NCBI RefSeq assembly: GCF_030818775.1
Contig: NZ_JAUTAU010000001.1
Coordinates: 4,344,001 to 4,408,000 of the forward strand
From: Bacillus sp. SORGH_AS_0510
Lineage (GTDB): Bacteria > Bacillota > Bacilli > Bacillales > Cytobacillaceae
DNA: 64,000 bases
Reading direction: 5' to 3'
In this document: piece after piece, positions 1-9,312 of the stretch
How positions within the stretch are numbered: the stretch's first letter is position 1
Layout of the letters: each line of letters starts with the position of its first letter
Translations under genes and position numbers: made by a program
Notes under the pieces: model-generated
Seen by the model: only the letters and a program-made list of their open reading frames with translations
Told to the model about the DNA's origin: nothing
The model's database searches: none

Positions 1-527
1 TTGAGCAAATGGGCTACACCCTATCTCCTGAAAAACTAGGTAAGGCCTTCATTGCTTTTAAACAATTAACAGACCGAAAAAAAGAAGTAACGGACGAAGA
101 TTTGTTTACGATTTTAACCGATATCCAAACGACATCAGTCGATGTGAAAAAATACGAACTTGTTGCTTTCCAAGTACAATACGGTTCAGCCAATCTCCCA
201 ACTGCGACGGTAGCATTAACTACTCCAGAAGGAATCCGTGTAGAAACTGCGCGTACAGGATCAGGAAGTGTTGAGGCTCTAATGAACACATTAGAAGCAC
301 TCATTAAAGAAGAAATTCATCTCACAGATTTTCGATTAAGTTCCGTTGGCCAAGGCCGAGATGCCCTAGCTGAAGTTCACGTAAAAATGACCGTAAACGG
401 AGTCAAAGTCAGCGGCCGCGGATCAGCGCAAGACGTACTAGAAGCATCAGCCAAATCATTCCTAAACGCAGTAAACCGCGTATTTTATAACCAAAAAGCA
501 TTAGTAACAGAAACAGCTATTTCTTAA
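1..527 (+). CDS. leuA: 2-isopropylmalate synthase, C-terminal part
   Basis: The gene is cut by the left window edge; the open frame runs from base 3 and gives 174 residues. They match the C-terminal end of LeuA: a short linker (GYTLSPEKLG) and then the regulatory domain that binds leucine for feedback inhibition, with the family pattern TGSGSVEALMNTLEALI and the end domain containing VSGRGSAQDVLEASAKSFLNAVNR. The catalytic TIM barrel lies outside the window. LeuA condenses acetyl-CoA with 2-oxoisovalerate in the first committed step of leucine synthesis. leuB, leuC and leuD follow on the same strand, so this is the usual leuABCD order. Assignment is firm from domain and context. Confidence 0.95.
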   Translation, partial: EQMGYTLSPEKLGKAFIAFKQLTDRKKEVTDEDLFTILTDIQTTSVDVKKYELVAFQVQYGSANLPTATVALTTPEGIRVETARTGSGSVEALMNTLEALIKEEIHLTDFRLSSVGQGRDALAEVHVKMTVNGVKVSGRGSAQDVLEASAKSFLNAVNRVFYNQKALVTETAIS

Positions 528-582
528 AAGTATGGGCGTAAGCAAACGCCCTTATTTTAAAAAAAATGAGGAGGTTGCTCTA

Positions 583-1689
583 ATGAAAAAACATATTGTC
601 TTACTTCCTGGTGATGGAATCGGTAAGGAAGTCATTCATTCAGCAAGAGAAGTATTAAGCGCCGTAGCGGAAGAATATAATCATTCATTCAGCTTTGAGA
701 CCCATGAAATCGGAGGAGCAGCCATTGATCAATACGGCACTCCCCTTCCAGACTCAACGGTTGATGCCTGTAAGCAGGCAGATGCAGTATTACTTGGAGC
801 AGTCGGTGGGCCAAAATGGGATCAGAACCCTTCCCATTTACGTCCAGAACGCGGCTTACTTGGAATCCGTAAGGCACTTGATTTATATGCAAACTTAAGG
901 CCAATCAAAGGATTCAAAAATCTTCTCCATGCATCACCTTTGAAGGAAGAAGTAGTATCTGGCAGTGACCTCCTTATTGTACGTGAATTAACGGGCGGCC
1001 TTTACTTTGGAACACCAAGTGAACGACGTGATAATGGAAATGCTGTGGTAGACACACTAGCTTACACACGTAAAGAGATCGAAAGAATTGTAGATAAAGG
1101 TTTCCAAGCGGCTCAGCAGCGACGCGGGCACTTAACCTCTGTTGACAAAGCCAATGTGCTTGAGTCCAGTAAACTATGGCGCGAAGTAGTGGAAGAGAAA
1201 AAAGCTCAATATCCAGATGTGGCTGTTGAACATGTGTTAGTAGATGCAGCAGCAATGAAATTGATCACGAATCCCACTCACTTTGACGTAATCGTTACTG
1301 AGAATCTTTTTGGTGATATCTTAAGCGACGAGGCATCCGTACTAACAGGTTCGCTTGGAATGCTTCCATCTGCCAGCCTACGCGAAGATGGAGTTGGTCT
1401 TTATGAACCAGTTCATGGCTCTGCTCCTGACATCGCAGGAAAAGGGGTAGCTAATCCAGTTGCGATGATTTTATCCGCTGCGCTCATGTTACGTTATTCC
1501 TTCCAATTAGATGATGAAGCGAAGGTAATTGAAGACGCGGTTCAGTCTGTGCTTGATGCCGGCTTCCATACCGGTGATCTTCAGGTGTCAGATGGACGCC
1601 TTGTTGGAACTGTAGAAATGACTAATTTAATCGTGGATTACATTAAATCACAAAATGCATCCAAGTGTATCGCCAGCTGTTATTTTTAA
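583..1689 (+). CDS. leuB: 3-isopropylmalate dehydrogenase
   Basis: 368 residues, the normal family length. It oxidises and decarboxylates 3-isopropylmalate with NAD+ in leucine synthesis. Visible family features are the N-terminal LLPGDGIGKEV, the substrate-binding RELTGGLYFG and the metal/NAD signature NLFGDILSDEAS, followed by EPVHGSAPDIAGKG. The start at 583 is chosen because GAGGAGG ends 8 bases before it; 17 in-frame codons upstream have no ribosome site and no family similarity. The last residues (ASKCIASCYF) are unlike usual LeuB ends, so the extreme C-terminus may have been rewritten locally. The stop lies 33 bases before a small mobile element that separates it from leuC. Confidence 0.97.
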   Translation: MKKHIVLLPGDGIGKEVIHSAREVLSAVAEEYNHSFSFETHEIGGAAIDQYGTPLPDSTVDACKQADAVLLGAVGGPKWDQNPSHLRPERGLLGIRKALDLYANLRPIKGFKNLLHASPLKEEVVSGSDLLIVRELTGGLYFGTPSERRDNGNAVVDTLAYTRKEIERIVDKGFQAAQQRRGHLTSVDKANVLESSKLWREVVEEKKAQYPDVAVEHVLVDAAAMKLITNPTHFDVIVTENLFGDILSDEASVLTGSLGMLPSASLREDGVGLYEPVHGSAPDIAGKGVANPVAMILSAALMLRYSFQLDDEAKVIEDAVQSVLDAGFHTGDLQVSDGRLVGTVEMTNLIVDYIKSQNASKCIASCYF

Positions 1690-1700
1690 TAGAGACGATT

Positions 1701-1933
1701 GAATCCGCCATTTTTTCTTAAAGGCTGTGTTAAAGAACAGTGTTGATTTATACACTCTGTTGATTGGAGTGGAAGGCGCGAATACTCCTGTGGGAGTATG
1801 GTTCAGGGGAGACCCCGCAGGCGCGTTTCTCCGAGGAGGCTCGCCGGAAACACCCACGAACCGCTCGCGCCTGGAACGGAAGTCAACAGGCAAGTTTAAG
1901 AGAGCATCCTTAAAAAGAAAGCTTGGCGGATTC
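1701..1933 (+). other. ancestral leuB-leuC intercistronic hairpin, split by an element
   Basis: GAATCCGCCA (1701-1710) and its exact reverse complement TGGCGGATTC (1924-1933) bracket the small mobile element. When the element and one target duplication are removed in the mind, the two arms and the T/A-rich bases inside them (TTTTTTCTT against AAGAAAGC) form one long hairpin between leuB and leuC. The element therefore landed in the loop region of an existing intercistronic hairpin. Confidence 0.6.
1723..1906 (+). mobile_element. MITE-like element, copy A
   Basis: 184 bp, no coding capacity. The ends are imperfect inverted repeats (GGCTGTGTTAAA at the left, reverse complement of GGCTCTGTTAAA-type sequence at the right, here partly decayed to GAGAGCA). 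It is flanked by TTCTTAAA (1715-1722) and TCCTTAAA (1907-1914), an 8-bp target duplication with one mismatch. The interior holds CCTGTGGGAG, a GGGGAGACCCCGCAGG block and GAGGAGGCTCGCCG, shared with three other copies at 5247, 31811 and 40753. It sits between leuB and leuC, in the same orientation as transcription. Confidence 0.85.
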
Positions 1934-1988
1934 CTTGCAAATTTTTCAAAAGCAAACATCTAAATCTATTAACGTGAGGAAGAAAGCT

Positions 1989-3407
1989 ATGCAAACACCA
2001 AAAAATATCATCCAAAAAATCTGGGAACAACATGTTGTCCATCAAGAGGAAGGCAAGCCCGATTTACTTTATATCGATTTACACCTCGTACATGAAGTAA
2101 CCTCTCCTCAAGCATTTGAAGGCTTACGAATGAACGGACGCAAAGTCCGCCGTCCGGATCTTACTTACGCAACAATGGATCATAATGTTCCTACCCGGCA
2201 GCGTCTTGTTATTAATGACCCCATTTCTAAAAAGCAAATTGATACCTTACAGGAAAACTGTCAGGAGTTCGGTATTACATTGGCTGACATTCATCATCCA
2301 GACAATGGAATCGTCCATGTTATTGGTCCTGAGCTTGGCCTCACCCAACCTGGAAAAACTATTGTCTGCGGGGATAGTCACACCTCAACCCATGGTGCAT
2401 TCGGGGCCTTAGCCTTTGGTATTGGTACAAGTGAAGTAGAACATGTTCTTGCCACCCAAACGCTTTGGCAGGCTCCGCCAAAAACTCTTAATGTAAAAGT
2501 AAACGGAAAACTTGGAGTTGGCGTAACAGCCAAGGACCTCATTCTAGCGATCATTGGCAAATTTGGCGTCCAATTTGGAACAGGTTATGTAATGGAATAT
2601 ACTGGGGAAGCGATTCGTGCCTTGTCCATGGAAGAACGGATGACCGTTTGTAACATGTCGATCGAAGCTGGTGCAAGAGCAGGCTTGATCACTCCTGATG
2701 AAACAACCTTTGAATATTTACGAGGCCGCCGTCACGTACCACAAGGGGAAGCTTTTGAAGAAGCAGTTGCAGCTTGGAAATTATTAGCTACTGACGAAGG
2801 TGCTACTTATGATGCAGTGGTTGAAATTGAGGCTGCAGAAGTCGAACCTCAGGTTACATGGGGAACCAATCCTGGTATGTGTATTCCTGTCACAGCCAAT
2901 GTCCCAAGTCCGGATGATGTTGAAAGAGCTAGCGAAAAGGACGAAATTAACCGCGCGCTTGAATACATGGGACTTATAGCTGGTGAACCAATTTCAAATG
3001 TAAAAATTGATCATGTGTTCATTGGTTCTTGTACCAATTCACGGTTAAGCGACCTGCGGAAAGCGGCAGAAGTGATTCGTGGCAAAAAGGTCAATCCTTC
3101 CGTTACGGCGATTGTTGTTCCAGGCTCGTTTAGTGTAAAACTTGCGGCGGAAAAAGAAGGCTTAGATGTCATCTTTAAGGAATCGGGCTTTGAATGGCGT
3201 GAGGCGGGCTGCAGTATGTGTTTAGCCATGAATGATGATATTGTCCCTGCTGGCGAACGCTGTGCCTCCACTTCTAACCGGAACTTTGAAGGAAGACAAG
3301 GAAATGGCGCACGTACACATCTTGTCAGTCCTGAGATGGCCGCTGCGGCTGCGGTTGCAGGTCACTTTGTTGATGTTCGTCAATTCACTGCTCAGGAGGT
3401 TATGTAA
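1989..3407 (+). CDS. leuC: 3-isopropylmalate dehydratase large subunit
   Basis: 472 residues, typical length. With LeuD it isomerises 2-isopropylmalate to 3-isopropylmalate using a [4Fe-4S] cluster. The three cluster ligands are visible as C348 in GSCTNSR and C408/C411 in CSMC. The family's [13 protein letters not shown] segment is intact. The ATG at 1989 follows GTGAGGAAG; an in-frame ATG 22 codons upstream lies at the end of the mobile element region and has no ribosome site, so it is not used here. The gene is separated from leuB by about 300 bases instead of the usual few, because of the element; leuD follows after 3 bases. Confidence 0.97.
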   Translation: MQTPKNIIQKIWEQHVVHQEEGKPDLLYIDLHLVHEVTSPQAFEGLRMNGRKVRRPDLTYATMDHNVPTRQRLVINDPISKKQIDTLQENCQEFGITLADIHHPDNGIVHVIGPELGLTQPGKTIVCGDSHTSTHGAFGALAFGIGTSEVEHVLATQTLWQAPPKTLNVKVNGKLGVGVTAKDLILAIIGKFGVQFGTGYVMEYTGEAIRALSMEERMTVCNMSIEAGARAGLITPDETTFEYLRGRRHVPQGEAFEEAVAAWKLLATDEGATYDAVVEIEAAEVEPQVTWGTNPGMCIPVTANVPSPDDVERASEKDEINRALEYMGLIAGEPISNVKIDHVFIGSCTNSRLSDLRKAAEVIRGKKVNPSVTAIVVPGSFSVKLAAEKEGLDVIFKESGFEWREAGCSMCLAMNDDIVPAGERCASTSNRNFEGRQGNGARTHLVSPEMAAAAAVAGHFVDVRQFTAQEVM

Positions 3408-3410
3408 CAG

Positions 3411-3992
3411 ATGGAACCACTACGCATTCACCAAGGACTTGTTTGTCCGTTAAACAGGCCCAACATCGATACCGATCAAATTATTCCGAAGCAATTTTTG
3501 AAGCGAATTGAACGCAGCGGTTTCGGGCAATTCCTCTTTTATCACTGGCGCTTTGATGATGCGGGAAACTTAAAACCTGATTTCCCTTTGAATTTGCCAA
3601 AGTACCATGGCGCTTCCATTTTGGTCGCTGGTGAAAACTTTGGATGTGGCTCCTCTCGTGAGCATGCACCATGGGCGGTTCAGGATTTTGGCTTCAAGGT
3701 CATTATCGCACCAAGCTACGCGGATATTTTTAAGAATAACTGTGTAAAAAATGGTATTCTTGCTATTCAAGCGAGTGAATCACAAGTACAGACCATTATA
3801 AAGAATGCAGAATCTGAGGGTTACAACCTAACTGTCAATCTTGAGGAGCAAAGAGTATACGATAACAATGGATTTGAGGTTACTTTCGAAATTGCTCCAT
3901 ACCCTAAACAAATGCTACTGAACGGATGGGACGAAATTGGGGTTACCTTAACTTATGAAGATAAAATTAAGCAATATGAATTAGCAAGATAA
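3411..3992 (+). CDS. leuD: 3-isopropylmalate dehydratase small subunit
   Basis: 193 residues, normal length. It is the swivelling-domain partner of LeuC. The signatures NRPNIDTDQIIPKQFLKR near the N-terminus and FGCGSSREHAPWA (substrate-binding loop) are complete. The ribosome site AGGAGG lies inside the end of leuC and the start codon follows the leuC stop by three bases, so the two subunits are translationally coupled. It is the last gene of the leu operon here: an intrinsic terminator follows at once. Confidence 0.97.
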   Translation: MEPLRIHQGLVCPLNRPNIDTDQIIPKQFLKRIERSGFGQFLFYHWRFDDAGNLKPDFPLNLPKYHGASILVAGENFGCGSSREHAPWAVQDFGFKVIIAPSYADIFKNNCVKNGILAIQASESQVQTIIKNAESEGYNLTVNLEEQRVYDNNGFEVTFEIAPYPKQMLLNGWDEIGVTLTYEDKIKQYELAR

Positions 3993-3996
3993 GTTG

Positions 3997-4028
3997 AAAT
4001 GAGCTTGGTGAACAAGCTCATTTTTCTT
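3997..4028 (+). terminator. intrinsic terminator after leuD
   Basis: AAATGAGCTT and AAGCTCATTT form a 10-bp stem with a short loop, followed by TTTCTTTTC. It lies five bases after the leuD stop and ends the leucine operon. Confidence 0.85.
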
Positions 4029-4163
4029 TTCTCTTCTAAGAAAAGAGCAGCTCCTTGGTCAGGATTAATTTTGCGGCGCTTAAATATCTAGTCTCACCTA
4101 AGCGTACAAAAATCTTTATCCTTTAGTAGACGGCAACCTTGCAATTGGCATTAGAATCTGAAT

Positions 4164-4570
4164 CTATTTACCGGTCGGCCTCTTTTTCCTTTTGCTCGGG
4201 CATTAGCAACTTCTTCTATTTACCGGTCGGGCTCTTTTCCCTTTTGCTCGGGCATTAGAACCTCCTTCTATTTACCGGTCGGGCTCTTTTCCCTTTTGCT
4301 CGGGCATTAGAACTTTCTTCTATTTACCGGTCGGGCTCTTTTTCCTTTTGCTCGGGCATTAGAACCTTCCCCTATTTACCGGTCGGGCTCTTTTTCCTTT
4401 TGCTCGGGCATTAGAACCTTCCCCTATTTACCGGTCGGGCTCTTTTTCCTTTTGCTCGGGCATTAGAAACCTACCCTATTAACCGATCGGGCTCTTTTTC
4501 TCTTTGCTCGGGAATTAAAAACTTCTTCTATTTACCGGTCAGGCTTCTATCCATTGAATCAGGACATAAA
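4164..4570. repeat. 52-bp tandem array, 8 units (array 1)
   Basis: Units begin with CTATTTACCGGTC at 4164, 4216, 4268, 4320, 4372, 4424, 4476 and 4528, an exact 52-bp spacing throughout. Each unit holds the palindrome ACCGGT, a pyrimidine tract (CTCTTTTTCCTTTTG) and CTCGGGCATTAGAAC. The last two units have diverged. The array fills the gap between leuD and a leftward acetyltransferase gene, so it lies between convergent genes. No open frame or gene is supported in 4029-4650. Confidence 0.95.
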
Positions 4571-4650
4571 ATACTAAACTATCTAGGACTGGGACTGTTG
4601 CTGGCAATTTTAAAAAAAGCTTCACCCCATTTCGGAGCAAAGCGTTGGTG

Positions 4651-5226
4651 TTAAAGCCGTTCTAATATATCTTTATTATCCGACTCCTCATCAAAGGTAA
4701 GTACATCATCCACTGGCTGGTACGACTCACCATAAAAATGCTTGTCCTTATAAGTATGAATCATGTCATATGTTTTTTTCATCGCTTGAAAAATCATTTC
4801 CTCTGATTCATCATTCGGCGCCCAATAGAGAATTTCCATGCGGTTAATTTCATTGGTTGCAAGGGACCTTCTTTCATAACCAATTGAAGTAGCATGCTCG
4901 AATTTTTCCCGCTTATAAAAATGCAACCGTTTTTCGGTATCACTATCCTCATAGTTTACAGGTTCTACTTCTAGGATGATCGGTTTTCCCTTTTGCTTTA
5001 GCTTCTCCAAAAGCTTACGACCAACGCCCTGCCCCCGGGCATCTTTCGAAACAAATAAATAATCGATAAAAATGAAATTGTCTAGTTCCACATACATTAA
5101 CACATGGTTGGGCCCTTCATCTTTATGATAGATTTCAGCCCGCTCTTTAAGAAGGGTTTCCATATGCTCTCTTGATTTCATTTCTTCCACAGGAAAATAT
5201 TGATTCAATTTTTCATACCAATGCAT
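4651..5226 (-). CDS. GNAT family N-acetyltransferase
   Basis: 191 residues. The acetyl-CoA binding motif A is visible as VSKDARGQGVGRKLLEKL, following the strand FIFIDYLFV, so this is a Gcn5-type acetyltransferase; the substrate cannot be told. The C-terminal 80 residues after the GNAT core (YWAPNDESEEMIFQAMKK) form an extension seen in a Bacillus subgroup of these enzymes. The ATG at 5226 is preceded by AAGGGGG. Longer in-frame starts would begin inside the neighbouring mobile element and are rejected. Before the element inserted, this gene followed the DUF3892 gene by about 18 bases, so the two probably formed an operon. Confidence 0.8.
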   Translation of the reverse strand: MHWYEKLNQYFPVEEMKSREHMETLLKERAEIYHKDEGPNHVLMYVELDNFIFIDYLFVSKDARGQGVGRKLLEKLKQKGKPIILEVEPVNYEDSDTEKRLHFYKREKFEHATSIGYERRSLATNEINRMEILYWAPNDESEEMIFQAMKKTYDMIHTYKDKHFYGESYQPVDDVLTFDEESDNKDILERL

Positions 5227-5246
5227 GATATCCCCCTTAATACTTT

Positions 5247-5429
5247 GGCTCTGTTTAACTTGCCTGTTGATTTCCGCTCCAGGCACGAGCGGTTCGTGGA
5301 TGTTTCGGCGAGCCTCCTCGGCGCTTGCGCCTGCGGGGTCTCCCCTGAACCATTACTCCCACAGGAGTCTTCGTGCCTTCCGCTCCAATTAACAGGGTGT
5401 AAAAATCAACATTGTTCTTTAACACAGCC
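5247..5429 (-). mobile_element. MITE-like element, copy B
   Basis: 183 bp with ends GGCTCTGTTTAA and TTAACACAGCC. It is flanked by an exact 8-bp duplication AATACTTT (5239-5246 and 5430-5437). The right duplication overlaps the stop codon of the DUF3892 gene (5436-5438). Removing the element joins that gene to the acetyltransferase with only a short spacer holding AAGGGGG. Read on the minus strand it begins GGCTGTGTTAAAG, the same orientation relative to transcription as the other copies. Confidence 0.92.
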
Positions 5430-5435
5430 AATACT

Positions 5436-5759
5436 TTAAAATTCTGGCAACTGGTCTAGATTGTTTTCTTTTATGCCATCAGGTTCACTTCTGATGATAT
5501 CTCTACCATACTTATGAAAGACATCCACATGGGCTAACTTTCCTGCCTTTGCTTCATCCAAGGCTGTTAGATAATCCAACTCTCTCCCACTGCTTGTCTT
5601 AAAAGCAATAATATCTCCATCTTCATTCTTTCTTACGGCTACAAATGCTTCTTTACCTTCAGGACTAGGCTGACCTGCCTCTTTCATTGCGTTTTGCTCA
5701 CTTTGTTGCTTATATTCTTCGTATATTTTTTCAAAATCCTGTTGTTCCATTCTTTCCAC
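5436..5759 (-). CDS. DUF3892 family small protein
   Basis: 107 residues, highly charged. The C-terminal two-thirds matches the DUF3892 pattern: AVRKNEDGDIIAFKTSSGRE, a middle helix (YLTALDEAKAGKLAHVDVF) and the end SEPDGIKENNLDQLPEF. The family has no established biochemical function; it is a small soluble protein of Firmicutes. The N-terminal 40 residues are a glutamine/glutamate-rich helix (FEKIYEEYKQQSEQ). A GGAGG-type ribosome site precedes the start. A mobile element now lies exactly at its stop codon. Confidence 0.75.
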   Translation of the reverse strand: MERMEQQDFEKIYEEYKQQSEQNAMKEAGQPSPEGKEAFVAVRKNEDGDIIAFKTSSGRELDYLTALDEAKAGKLAHVDVFHKYGRDIIRSEPDGIKENNLDQLPEF

Positions 5760-5876
5760 CTCCGAACATTTGTTAGTATTTTTCGTTTATGAAAAATTAT
5801 CCGTTGTCCGGTAAGTAAAGTATTAAAATACTACTATACCCGTAGAAAGTCCGACTGAAACTTCTGTGTTAAAATT

Positions 5877-5901
5877 CCCTCCACAAGCTGAAAGTGGAGG
5901 G
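5877..5901 (+). promoter_or_regulatory. GC-rich hairpin before the beta-helix gene
   Basis: CCCTCCAC and GTGGAGGG form a perfect 8-bp stem with a 9-base loop. It lies about 60 bases upstream of the beta-helix gene and is followed by GGGTATAATAG (about 5918). It has only a weak T-rich tail, so it could be an old terminator or a leader structure; no function is shown. Confidence 0.4.
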
Positions 5902-5957
5902 CTTTCTAAACTTGGAGGGTATAATAGTAAAAAGGATTTCCTTTAGGAGTGAATCGA

Positions 5958-7529
5958 ATGATTAGCTTAAATAAGAACCATGACCCGCAGAGGAACGCTG
6001 AACTGCTTGCAGGAATAACTGGAAAGCACCTAAATTATCAAGAAGAAGTTAAGGAGGCAGAAGAATTTCTCCAGCAAATGTCGAACGAAGAGTTTGTTCC
6101 GGTCTCAAGTCAAAATCCTTCTCCCCCTCTTCCAATGATAAATAGAATAACGGAAAGGTTTTTTCGTCTACTTTCCAAACCTTATAACCTTTTGGAATCA
6201 ACTAAAGTTAAGGTAGATGACCAAGGACAAATAACACCAGATTGGAAGGATACGCTGGATATTGAATACAACCTTTTGAACAAAATGATAGAACGTGAAG
6301 TGAATGTCATAGATTTTGGTGCAGTTGGGGATGGAAAAACGGATTGTACTATAGCATTTAAAAAGGCGATTGGAAACGGCCGTGTAAAAGTCATTGTGCC
6401 ACCAGGAGTTTTTTTAACAAAAGGAATTCGTTTACCTTCATGGACATGGTTCGAGGGTTCTGGTAAAGGAGTAACAACGATAAAGCTCGATCACCAGGCT
6501 TCAAAAGGAACAAGGCTGGTAACCAACGCTAATCACTGGAAAGGCAACCACCACCTTCTCGTCCAAAGAGTAAGTTTGGACTGGAACGTGGAAAGGTTAG
6601 TTGATGCAGAAAAAACTAGTACATGGGGGAACCATTCAAGCTGTTTAACGTTCGCCAATGTAACCTACGCATGGATTAATGATGTGGAAGGCATCAATCC
6701 TGGTCTTCATTGTTTTGATATCTCCTCTACTCTGTATAATTACGCTGGTGATGGCTTCCGTGCGCGTGGTGGAAGTAAATATGTCTGGCTCAATTATGTG
6801 ACTGGCTACGGCTTTGGGGATGATGGAATTACCACTCACCATAGTGATTATATTTGGATTTCTAACTCCCATATGTGTGAACCTAGTGGACGAGCTCATC
6901 GGAAAGGGCACTCCAATTCAAATGGAATCGAAATTGATGATGGTTCACGTAATGTTCTGTTGGTGAATAACTCAACTACAAGATGCTTTGGCGGGGTGGA
7001 AATCAAAGCGCATCAAAATTCATCAGCAGCTTCTAATGTTGTCATCATTGGTCATATTTCAGTCAACGATAACCGGTCGTTTAACTTTCGTCACATCGGC
7101 CACCATAAAAGTTCCGAGGCGGAATCGCGGTCAGCTTTTAACATTTTAGCTGTAAACCTTGCCTCCATCGCACCGGTATTTACGGATTTATACGAGGAGT
7201 CAACTCCCCGCGGCATGGTGATTTCTGCCTATAAAAATGTTGTGATCCATCATTTTACCTTAGTAGGAGATCCTACTTATGATTATAAAGGAAACCCTGT
7301 CATTGCAGTCCAATATCAAGCTAGAAATGTACGGTTAAACAATCTTTCATTCCGAGGCTTTAAGCATGCAGGGGCAGATTTGAAGGTTTATGGCGGTGAG
7401 AACAAAGCTGATTCTATTAAGGTAACAAATATGGCGATTCAAGAATCCGCCCAAAAACCAATAGAAGTGGGGCAAGGTCTTATTGATTTTAGTATCGAGA
7501 ATGTATGTGAGAAACAGCTAATATACTAA
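5958..7529 (+). CDS. right-handed beta-helix (pectate-lyase-3-like) protein
   Basis: 523 residues. The segment VIDFGAVGDGKTDCTIAFKKAI at about residues 115-135 is the entry motif of pectate lyase 3 / GH28-GH55-like parallel beta-helix proteins, followed by repeating short strands rich in N, G, S and V. There is no signal peptide and no transmembrane segment, so despite the polysaccharide-acting fold it may work in the cell or leave by another route. The first 100 residues are a charged helical region unlike enzymes of the family. The ATG at 5958 is chosen because TAGGAG lies 9 bases before it; a GTG three codons earlier has no spacing. Substrate unknown. Confidence 0.7.
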   Translation: MISLNKNHDPQRNAELLAGITGKHLNYQEEVKEAEEFLQQMSNEEFVPVSSQNPSPPLPMINRITERFFRLLSKPYNLLESTKVKVDDQGQITPDWKDTLDIEYNLLNKMIEREVNVIDFGAVGDGKTDCTIAFKKAIGNGRVKVIVPPGVFLTKGIRLPSWTWFEGSGKGVTTIKLDHQASKGTRLVTNANHWKGNHHLLVQRVSLDWNVERLVDAEKTSTWGNHSSCLTFANVTYAWINDVEGINPGLHCFDISSTLYNYAGDGFRARGGSKYVWLNYVTGYGFGDDGITTHHSDYIWISNSHMCEPSGRAHRKGHSNSNGIEIDDGSRNVLLVNNSTTRCFGGVEIKAHQNSSAASNVVIIGHISVNDNRSFNFRHIGHHKSSEAESRSAFNILAVNLASIAPVFTDLYEESTPRGMVISAYKNVVIHHFTLVGDPTYDYKGNPVIAVQYQARNVRLNNLSFRGFKHAGADLKVYGGENKADSIKVTNMAIQESAQKPIEVGQGLIDFSIENVCEKQLIY

Positions 7530-7677
7530 AAATGAAAGCGTCACACATTATATTAAAGGATTCACATAAGCGGTGCCTGACCACGTTTCGGCAGCGTAAA
7601 TGACAGTCTATTTTACTAAGAAATCAACATGAAGAAGAGTACCTGAATAAATTGTATATGCGCTCTTTAGATCTAAA

Positions 7678-9100
7678 CGACCGAAGACCTGATTTTCTTA
7701 ACGCTTCAGTCGTTAAGAACCCTCCTAATCGACCGGAGCCCTGATTTTTTTACCCCTTCGGTCTTTATGAACCCTTCTAATCGACCGGAGACCTGATTTC
7801 TTTACCCCTTCGGTCGTTATGAACCCTTCTAATCGACCGAAGTCCTGATTTTTTTAACGCTTCGGTCGTTATGAATCCTTCTAATCGACCGATGGCCTGA
7901 TTTTCTTAACGCTTCAGTCGTTATGAACCCTTCTAATCGACCGGAGACCTGTTTTTTTTACCCCTTCAGTCGTTATGAATCCTTCTAATCGACCGAAGAC
8001 CTGATTTTTTTACCCCTTCGGTCGTTATGAACCCTTCTAATCGACCGGAGACCTGATTTTTTTACCCCTTCGGTCGTTATGAACCCTTCTAATCGACCGG
8101 GGACCTGATTTTTTTACCCCTTTGGTGGTTATGAATCCTTCTAATCGACCGGAGACCTGTTTTTTTACCCCTTCGGTCGTTATGAACCCTTCTAATCGAC
8201 CGGAGACCTGTTTTTTTTACCCCTTCGGTCGTTATGAACCCTTCTAATCGACCGAAGTCCTGATTTTTTTACCCCTTCGGTCGTTATGAACCCTTCTAAT
8301 CGACCGAAGTCCTGATTTTTTTACCCCTTCGGTCGTTATGAATCCTTCTAAACGACCGATGGGCTGATTTTCTTAGCCCTTCGGTCGTTATGAACCCTTC
8401 CAAACGACTGGAGCCCTGATTTTTTTTAACGCTTCAGTCGTTATGAACCCTTCTAATCGACCGAAGTCCTGACTTTTTTACCCCTTCGGTCGTTATGAAC
8501 CCTTCTAATCGACCGAAGACCTGATTTTTTTACCCCTTCGGTTGTTATGAATCCTTCTAATCGACCGAAGACATGATTTTTTTACCCCTTCGGTCGTTAT
8601 GAACCCTTCTAATCGACCGAAGACCTGATTTTTTTACCCCTTCGGTCGTTATGAACCCTCCTAATCGACCGAAGACCTGATTTTTTTAGCCCTTCAGTCG
8701 TTATGAACCCTTCTAATCGACCGGAGCCCTGATTTTTTTACCCCTTCGGTCGTTAGAACCCTTCTAATCGACCGGAACCCTGATTTTTTTACCCCTTCGG
8801 TCGTTATGGACCCTTCTAATCGACCGGAGACCTGATTTTTTTACCCCTTCGGTCGTTATGGACCCTTCTAATCGACCGGAGACCTGATTTTTTTACCCCT
8901 TCGGTCGTTATGAACCCTTCTAATCGACCGAAGTCCTGATTTTTTTACCCCTTCGGTCGTTATGAACCCTTCTAATCGACCGAAGATCTGATTTTCTTAA
9001 CGCTTCAGTCGTTATGAACTCGTCTCAACGACCGGAGCTCTGATTTTCTTAATAGTTCATTCGTTATATAACCGTCTCAACGACCGAAGCTCTAATTTGC
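7678..9100. repeat. 52-bp tandem hairpin array, 28 units (array 2)
   Basis: CGACCG left arms begin at 7678 and then every 52 bases (occasional 51 or 53) to 9081, giving 28 units. Each unit has a stem CGACCGAAG / CTTCGGTCG around ACCTGATTTTTTTACCC, then TTATGAACCCTTCTAAT. Arms vary between CGACCG, CGACTG, CGGTCG and CAGTCG, and GAAG/GGAG. The outer units (first, last three) are the most diverged. The array fills the gap between two convergent genes; no gene is supported in 7530-9312. Confidence 0.96.
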
Positions 9101-9232
9101 ACTTATTTTGGCATTCTAAATGACATCTAAATTGACATGAATTTTCAATGTACAATATGTATTGTCACTCAAAAAACACTTTAATAATGCCATTTCTAAA
9201 AGAAATTGACATTAAACCTTGTTATAACAACA

Positions 9233-9264
9233 AAAATGGCATGCGTCACTTTACATGCCATTTT
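9233..9264 (-). terminator. intrinsic terminator of the DUF1836 gene
   Basis: AAAATGGCATG and CATGCCATTTT form an 11-bp perfect stem with a 10-base loop. On the minus strand it is followed by a short T run. It is the first hairpin downstream of the leftward gene ending at 9313. Confidence 0.75.
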
Positions 9265-9312
9265 ATCTGTCAATTTGTCTTCTTGCACCCCACAAGTGAA
9301 TCCTTAACATTA

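Noticed and set aside
1727..1963. Small coding frames inside the 183-bp elements
   Set aside because: Frames differ between copies, lack ribosome sites and are interrupted by indels; the conserved feature is structure.
7678..9100. CRISPR array
   Set aside because: Repeats fill the whole 52-bp unit; there are no unique spacers, and no cas genes are in the window.
7678..9100. Replication origin or DnaA-box cluster
   Set aside because: No TTWTNCACA boxes are present in the units and no dnaA or rep gene is near.
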